Origin: Asanoa siamensis
Lineage (GTDB): Bacteria > Actinomycetota > Actinomycetes > Mycobacteriales > Micromonosporaceae
Assembly (NCBI RefSeq): GCF_016862555.1
Contig: NZ_BONE01000036.1
Span: 1 to 64,000, forward strand
Length of the DNA: 64,000 nucleotides
Direction of reading: 5' to 3'
Of this stretch, positions 59,755 to 64,000 are shown piece by piece; position 1 is the stretch's first letter; the number at the start of each line of letters is the position of its first letter. The notes beneath the pieces are model-generated. The model was not told the DNA's origin and ran no database searches. It saw only the letters and a program-made list of their open reading frames with translations. The translations under genes were made by a program, and so were the position numbers.

Positions 59755-60399
59755 CCCGACCCAGCGCAGCCCGGTCAGCGCGATCCCGGCGGCCCGCTCG
59801 GCGGCTTCGGTGATGCCCAGGTCGGCGAAGAAGTACGGCGCCGCCACCAGCGACCGGGCGCGGAACTGCCGGCCCAGCGCCGCGACGATGGCGTCGGCCC
59901 GGTGCAGACCCTCCGCCGCCACCCAGTCGTCGAGATAGGCCGTCCACGGGACACCCGAATCCCGCCAGCGCTGCCGGTGGTGGTGCAGCCAACCTTCGCC
60001 GGGGGGCAGCCGGTCGAAGCACCACCGGGCCGTGCGCTCGTCGAACCGCTCGTGCGCCCACTCGACCACCACCAGCGTGCCGCCGGGTCGCGTCGCGGCG
60101 GCGATCCGGTCGACCATGTGGTCGAGGTCGTCGACGTGGTGCAGCGAGGTGCACGCCACGACGACGTCGGCGGGCGCCGGCGGCGTCCAGTGTTCGAACT
60201 CCACCTGGTGGAAACCGGGGCCGGCGGGCGCGGCCGGGTCGACGCCCACCGCGTCGTAGCCGGCCGCGCGGAGCGCCGGGACGAAACCGCCGGCCGGGCC
60301 GCAGCCGACCTCGAGCGCCCGGGCCGGCGCCGGCGGGAGCGCGGCGCGGACGAAGGTCCAGGTCGCGTCGAGCCAGCGCCGGGTCGCGTCGTCGGTCAT
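59458..60399 (-). CDS. Class I SAM methyltransferase with readthrough C-terminus
   Basis: The N-terminal 215 residues are a normal Ubi/Met-type methyltransferase: [28 protein letters not shown] (SAM site), [18 protein letters not shown] and [18 protein letters not shown]. Homology ends near residue 215 ([11 protein letters not shown], about 59755), but no stop follows; the frame continues for about 98 codons straight through the thiamine-binding gene in antisense, with shadow-like composition ([19 protein letters not shown]). ATG at 60399 overlaps the stop of the upstream small gene (ATGA). The true end may be altered by a recent mutation. Confidence 0.75.
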   Translation of the reverse strand: MTDDATRRWLDATWTFVRAALPPAPARALEVGCGPAGGFVPALRAAGYDAVGVDPAAPAGPGFHQVEFEHWTPPAPADVVVACTSLHHVDDLDHMVDRIAAATRPGGTLVVVEWAHERFDERTARWCFDRLPPGEGWLHHHRQRWRDSGVPWTAYLDDWVAAEGLHRADAIVAALGRQFRARSLVAAPYFFADLGITEAAERAAGIALTGLRWVGSAEQAVDRRDLAVQGARDALAPVDLDDRRGAGGAGLDGRDGRADHAHRLVPGLALDGGEHGIGAVGQAGRADDPDGLGDELADGLAGAQRGHAERHQD

Positions 60400-60677
60400 C
60401 GCTCGTCGACCACCTCGGCCGTTTCGACACCCTGGAGTGTGACCAGGGCGAACGCCTCCGCCGCGAGCGGCAGTCGGGCCTCGCCGGCGGCGTCCGCGGC
60501 CGCTGCCGACGGCCAGGTCCAGGTGTCCGTCCAGGTCGCCTCGGCGTCTCGGACCAGCCGGGTGGTGACCGGGCCGGCGAAGCGCGCGCGCACGGCGTCG
60601 ATGAGTTCGGCCCGCTTGGCCAGCAGGGCGCCGGTGTCGGTGGTCGTGGTGAACCTGGTGACGCGGACGATCGTCAT
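60396..60677 (-). CDS. Small hypothetical protein coupled to the methyltransferase
   Basis: A 93-aa protein I cannot assign firmly. It starts TIVRVTRFTTTTDTG, has a central RAELIDAVRARF helix and a TWTDTWTWPSAAAADAA segment, and ends AFALVTLQGVETAEVVDE. The beta-helix-beta pattern recalls dimeric alpha/beta-barrel (ABM-like) proteins of about 100 residues. Its stop overlaps the methyltransferase start by ATGA. It is divergent from a TetR gene, and two palindromes lie in the 62-bp gap. Confidence 0.6.
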   Translation of the reverse strand: MTIVRVTRFTTTTDTGALLAKRAELIDAVRARFAGPVTTRLVRDAEATWTDTWTWPSAAAADAAGEARLPLAAEAFALVTLQGVETAEVVDER

Positions 60678-60705
60678 CTCCGTACCCCATTTCGCTAGAG
60701 TAGCT

Positions 60706-60727
60706 CACTAGTGGTTGACTCTAGAGT
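60706..60727. promoter_or_regulatory. Palindromes between the small gene and TetR
   Basis: CACTAGTG (60706-60713) and ACTCTAGAGT (60718-60727) are perfect palindromes; CTAG recurs at 60695-60698 and 60732-60735. They cover the region between the divergent starts at 60677 and 60740, where the TetR protein probably binds. Confidence 0.5.
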
Positions 60728-60739
60728 TACACTAGCTGG

Positions 60740-61399
60740 GTGACGGGCGTCAAGGGCCGGGCTCCGAACCGGCGCACCGTGAAAGCGCGCGAGACGCGCA
60801 CGCGCATGCTCGACGCGGCGCGGCGGCTCTTCGTGGAGCAGGGGTACGGCGCGACCACGCTGGCCGACGTCGCGGCCGCCGCCGGCGTGGCTGTGCAGAC
60901 CATCTACTTCACGTTCGGCAACAAGCGTTCGCTGTTCAAGGAGATGGTCGACGTCACGATCGCCGGTGACGAGGAGCCGGTGGCCACAGTGGACCGTGAC
61001 TGGTTCCGGGCCGGGATCGAGGCGCCCACCGCGCAGGCCCACCTGCGGGCACACGTCGCCGGCACCACCGTCGTGCTCGACCGGGTCGCACCGATCATCA
61101 AGACGGTCGAGTCGGCCGGCGCGACCGATCCCGAGATCGCGGGGCTCTGGCCCGACGCGGACCCCCGCTACACGGTCGCGACGGCCGCGGCCCGGTCGCT
61201 GGTCGGCAAGCCCGGCGGCCGGCCCGGCGTCTCCGCCACCGACGCCGCCGACCTGCTCTACGGCGTCCTCTCCCCGGAGCTCTACCTGCTGCTCGTGCGC
61301 GACCGGGGCTGGTCACCCGCGCGCTTCGAGCGGTGGGCGTTCGACACCTTGCGACCGCAACTCTGCGGGGAGAAGGAGGAGCACCATGACGACGACTGA
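60740..61399 (+). CDS. TetR-family regulator
   Basis: A 219-aa protein with RETRTRMLDAARRLFVEQGYGATTLADVAAAAGVAVQTIYFTFGNKRSLFKEMVD as helix-turn-helix, and a helical C-terminal part. The last residues (EKEEHHDDD) overlap the ribosome-binding site and start of the SnoaL gene by 14 bp, so the two are translationally linked. GTG at 60740. Divergent target: the small gene plus methyltransferase. Confidence 0.9.
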   Translation: MTGVKGRAPNRRTVKARETRTRMLDAARRLFVEQGYGATTLADVAAAAGVAVQTIYFTFGNKRSLFKEMVDVTIAGDEEPVATVDRDWFRAGIEAPTAQAHLRAHVAGTTVVLDRVAPIIKTVESAGATDPEIAGLWPDADPRYTVATAAARSLVGKPGGRPGVSATDAADLLYGVLSPELYLLLVRDRGWSPARFERWAFDTLRPQLCGEKEEHHDDD

Positions 61400-61793
61400 C
61401 GCCGACCGCACCGCGATCGACGACCTGATCCGGCGCTGGGTCGCCGCCGTCGCGGCCGGTGACCTCGACGGCGTGCTCGCCGACCACGCCGACGACATCG
61501 TGATGTTCGACGTGCCGCCGCCGTACGCCGGTGTTCGTGGTCTGGACGCCTATCGCGAGACCTGGCCCGACTTCTTCGTCTGGCAGCGGCAGGGTGCCGA
61601 GTTCACGCTCGAGTCACTCGACGTGACGGCCGGCGACGACGTGGCCTTCGCGCACGCCCTGCTGCGCTGCGGCACACCGGAGGAGCTGGCCGCGAAGCCC
61701 GACCTGCGACTGCGGCTCACCGTGGGCCTGCGCAAGAGCGACGACCGCTGGCAAGTGACGCACGAGCACCACTCGTTCGCCGACGACAGCTAG
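61386..61793 (+). CDS. SnoaL/NTF2-like protein (DUF4440-type)
   Basis: A 135-aa cone-shaped-fold protein: RTAIDDLIRRWVAAVAAGDLDGVLADHADDIVMFDVPPPYAGVRGLDAYRETWP, then LTVGLRKSDDRWQVTHEHHSFA. These motifs match the ketosteroid isomerase/SnoaL-like group. ATG at 61386 has GGAGAAGGAGGAG just upstream and overlaps the TetR end. Enzyme or binding role unknown. Its stop abuts the broken aminotransferase gene. Confidence 0.88.
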   Translation: MTTTDADRTAIDDLIRRWVAAVAAGDLDGVLADHADDIVMFDVPPPYAGVRGLDAYRETWPDFFVWQRQGAEFTLESLDVTAGDDVAFAHALLRCGTPEELAAKPDLRLRLTVGLRKSDDRWQVTHEHHSFADDS

Positions 61794-61794
61794 G

Positions 61795-62306
61795 ATCAGC
61801 GACTCGTCGACCGAGCCGTGGTAGCAGTAGGAGTTGACCAGGACCCGCGGCCGCCCGGTGACCGCGCGCAGCAGCCGGATCGCCCAGCGGTTGGCGTCGG
61901 TCGCGGTCAGCGTGAAGCTCCAGCGTGGCACGCCGAACCGCCGGGCCAGCTCGGCGCCGACCCAGGCGGCGTCCTCGGACGGCAGCATGGTGGCCAGGCC
62001 GCCGCCGGCCGCGAGCCGGTCGGTCACGGCGGCGACCACCGGCGCCGGGGAGTGCCCGGCCATCGCGGCGGTGTCGCCGAGCGAGAAGTCGACGTAGCTG
62101 TGTCCGTCCACATCGGTCACCCGGGCGCCGCGCGCCCCGGCCGCGTAGACCGGGAAGCCGCCCGCGGTCTTGTTCATCCACGTCATCGGCACCTGGCCGA
62201 AGAGGTTGCCGGCGGCCGCGTAGGCCCCGGCCGACCGGGGGTGCGTGGCGACGAACGCCGCCCGCTCGCGGGCGAGCAGCGCCAGGAGTCGATCGCGGTC
62301 GATCAT
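61795..62306 (-). pseudogene. Truncated class III aminotransferase (N-terminal third only)
   Basis: From ATG 62306 the frame reads a normal class III aminotransferase start, including FPVYAAGARGARVTDVDGHSYVDFSLGDTAAMAGHSPAPV (GSA-aminotransferase-like), EDAAWVGAELARRFGVPRW and VLVNSYCYHGSVDESL. Family similarity stops at about residue 170, exactly where the convergent SnoaL gene ends. The PLP-lysine region and the remaining two thirds are absent; the frame then continues in antisense over SnoaL. A deletion that removed the 3' part is the simplest reading. Confidence 0.75.
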
Positions 62307-62345
62307 CGCCGCACCGTACCAGCCGGGCGGCGGTACGGTACCGGC

Positions 62346-62948
62346 ATGGAGTTTCAGGATGTCGTCCGTAAGCGCCGGATGGTACGCAGCTACGAGCCCG
62401 ACCGTCCGGTGCCGCCCGAGGTCGTCGACCGGATCCTGCGCAACGGCCTGCGCGCCCCGTCGGCCGGTTTCTCGCAGGGCTGGGGTTTCCTGGTCCTCGA
62501 CACCGCCGCCGACCTCGAACGGTTCCGGGCGGCCATGCGCCGTTGCGCGGAGCCCGAGAAGTGGTTCGCCTCCCACTTCGCCGCGCCGCTGCTGATCGTG
62601 CCGTGCGCGCACAAGGACGCCTACCTCGACCGGTACGCGGCCCCGGACAAGGGCCACGAGGACCGCTCGGACGCGTGGTGGCCGGCGCCGTACTGGGACA
62701 TCGACACGGGCATGGCGTCGCTGCTGATGTTGCTGACCGCGGTCGACGCGGGGCTGGGCGCCTGCTTCTTCGGCCTGCCGATCGACGGGATCGAGCCGTT
62801 CAAGAAGGAGTTCGGGGTGCCGGCCGGCTACCGCCCGATCGGCGCGATCTCGGTCGGCTACAGCGACGAGCCGCCGCGCGACCTGCGCGGGCGCCGGCGG
62901 CCGACGCAGGACGTGGTGTTCCGCGGCAACTGGGGCTCACCCGATTAG
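62346..62948 (+). CDS. Nitroreductase-family flavoprotein
   Basis: A 200-aa FMN reductase: VVRKRRMVRSYEPDRPVPPEVVDRIL, RAPSAGFSQGWGFLVLD, TGMASLLMLLTAVDAGLGACFFGLP and GYRPIGAISVGYSDEPP. Length and motifs fit the nitroreductase fold; substrates may be nitroaromatics, quinones, or a flavin-based dehydrogenase role such as BluB. The BluB-like reading cannot be excluded, which is worth noting in a genome with a B12 locus, but key BluB residues were not verified. ATG at 62346; 40 bp from the divergent pseudogene. Confidence 0.88.
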   Translation: MEFQDVVRKRRMVRSYEPDRPVPPEVVDRILRNGLRAPSAGFSQGWGFLVLDTAADLERFRAAMRRCAEPEKWFASHFAAPLLIVPCAHKDAYLDRYAAPDKGHEDRSDAWWPAPYWDIDTGMASLLMLLTAVDAGLGACFFGLPIDGIEPFKKEFGVPAGYRPIGAISVGYSDEPPRDLRGRRRPTQDVVFRGNWGSPD

Positions 62949-64000
62949 CACGGGCGTGCTCTCGTTGTTGGCGCGGTCCAGCGACGTGACGCAGTAGCTG
63001 CCGGCCGGGCCGATCCAACTCGGCAGGTCGGTGGCCCGCACGGTCGCGACGAGGCCGGCGTTGCGGGCGACCGGGTCGGCGCGGTAGATGGCGTAGCCGG
63101 TCACGTCGTCGACCGGCCGCCAGGTCAACACGGTGCGGTCGCCGTCGAGCCGGGCCCCGGTCGGCTCCGGCGCCGGCGGCCGCCCGTCGCGCAGCCGGTC
63201 GATGGTGGGCACCAGGGCGGGCTGGGCGTAGTGCGCGTCGCGGTAGCGGGTCACCGCGCCGAGCCGGTCGGCCTTCACCTGCTTGGCGCTGAAGTGGATG
63301 CTGCCGGCCACCTGGTAGCGGTCGTTGAGCGCGAGTTGCCGGTCGATCTGGGCGGGCTCGCTCCACGGGCCCGCCTCGCCGATCCGGTAGTCGGCCTGTC
63401 CGATGTAGAGCTGCACGCCGGTGTCCTTGACGGTGTCGACCCACCAGGGCAGCAGCTTGGCGTAGTCGGCCTTGTCGAAGCCGATGTTCCAGTAGAGCTG
63501 CGGCACGATGTAGTCGAGCCAGCGCTCCCGGACCCACTTGCGGGTGTCGGCGTAGATGGCCTCGTAGCTCTCCAGGCCCTTGGTCGGTGAGCCGGCCGGG
63601 TCGTTGGCCTTGTTGCGCCAGATGCCGAACGGGCTCAGGCCGAACCGTACCCACGGCTTGGTCGCCCGGATCCGCTCGCCGATCTCGCGGACGAAGGTGT
63701 CCACGTTGGACCGCCGCCAGTCGCCGCGGGACATCCCGCCGCCGTACCTTGCGTAGCTGCGGTCGTCGTTGAACTCGTAGCCCTCGGGGTAGGGGTAGAA
63801 GAAGTCGTCGAAGTGCACGCCGTCGATGTCGTAGCGGTTGACGGCGTCGAGGATCGCGTCCTCGACGTGCCGGCGGGCCTCGGGGACGCCCGGGTCGAAG
63901 TAGAAGCGGCTGTTCTTCTCGCCCTCGGGGAAGGCCACCGCCCACTCCGGGTGCTTGCGCAGCGGATGGTCGGGCGCGAGCTTGGCGAAGTCGGCGCCCG
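62937..64000 (-). CDS. GHL10-type glycosyl hydrolase (5' end outside window)
   Basis: The frame is open through the right edge, so only the C-terminal ~354 residues are seen. They match the family 10 glycosyl-hydrolase-like (GHL10/YngK) group: FYFDPGVPEARRHVEDAILDAVNRYDIDGVHFDDFFYPYP, RFGLSPFGIWRNKANDPAGSPTKGLESYEAIYAD and RWLDYIVPQLYWNIG. An FN3-like tail follows (TVLTWRPVDDVTGYAIYRADP) and ends in SLDRANNESTPVLIG. Members act on cell-wall or surface polysaccharides. It overlaps the nitroreductase stop by 12 bp. Confidence 0.85.
   Translation of the reverse strand, partial: GADFAKLAPDHPLRKHPEWAVAFPEGEKNSRFYFDPGVPEARRHVEDAILDAVNRYDIDGVHFDDFFYPYPEGYEFNDDRSYARYGGGMSRGDWRRSNVDTFVREIGERIRATKPWVRFGLSPFGIWRNKANDPAGSPTKGLESYEAIYADTRKWVRERWLDYIVPQLYWNIGFDKADYAKLLPWWVDTVKDTGVQLYIGQADYRIGEAGPWSEPAQIDRQLALNDRYQVAGSIHFSAKQVKADRLGAVTRYRDAHYAQPALVPTIDRLRDGRPPAPEPTGARLDGDRTVLTWRPVDDVTGYAIYRADPVARNAGLVATVRATDLPSWIGPAGSYCVTSLDRANNESTPVLIG

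Overview
The window is very GC-rich actinobacterial DNA: strong third-position GC bias, many GTG starts, dense 4-bp stop/start overlaps and SARP, LuxR, SsgA-like and DivIVA-like proteins. The mix of a desferrioxamine locus with a GNAT-NIS fusion, a large B12 locus and several secreted polymer-degrading enzymes fits a filamentous soil actinomycete, most likely Micromonosporaceae. That placement is inferred from gene content, not from a marker gene. No insertion sequence, phage or CRISPR array was seen.

Layout. 0-12 kb: small regulators paired with enzymes (MarR/VOC, TetR/FAD monooxygenase), a potassium-channel-like protein, two tiny unusual proteins (DUF4236 and a Ser/Gly repeat protein), a PQQ-type sugar dehydrogenase, a cutinase of the PET-hydrolase family, a large LuxR regulator, a methyltransferase and a SUFU protein. 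11.4-13.1 kb: a DksA-like protein beside a DivIVA-like coiled-coil protein and an orphan ATP-synthase-b-like protein. 13.1-20.1 kb: a translationally coupled desferrioxamine operon (desA, desB, fused desC-desD, desG) behind an iron box. 20.1-22.7 kb: sulfotransferase, XRE regulator and aldo/keto reductase.

22.7-39.0 kb is a cobalamin locus. A plus-strand B12 riboswitch precedes the cobalt transporter cbtB-cbtA. On the minus strand cobF-cobK-cobN lead into a second B12 riboswitch, followed by a magnesium-chelatase-like chlID, cobO, cobB, cobI, cobM, cobL, cbiGH, cbiC and cbiX. The set mixes aerobic markers (CobF, CobN) with anaerobic-type ones (CbiG, CbiX). Two local oddities stand out: a 57-bp palindromic element inserted in frame in chlID that carries two adjacent TTA codons, and an 80-bp tandem duplication at the cobL/cbiGH junction that made a 27-codon mini-ORF.

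39-64 kb is mixed: an FhuF-like iron reductase, MarR/azoreductase, an AA10 lytic polysaccharide monooxygenase with a CebR-like box, an SsgA-like protein, tRNA-Val(CAC), a GT-C membrane glycosyltransferase coupled to a GT2-methyltransferase fusion, stress/repair-type genes (SRPBCC/ArsR, DinB, dienelactone hydrolase, AlkZ-like), a 1036-aa SARP regulator, an NDH-2-like oxidoreductase/TetR pair, a GH44 glucanase next to an AraC regulator, Rrf2, a thiamine-binding protein overlapped by an antisense methyltransferase, TetR/SnoaL, an aminotransferase remnant, a nitroreductase and a 5'-truncated GHL10 hydrolase. A theme is a divergent regulator-enzyme pair sharing one or two perfect palindromes in the gap. 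Coordinates of starts are best judgements from Shine-Dalgarno sequences and family alignment; no database search was possible.
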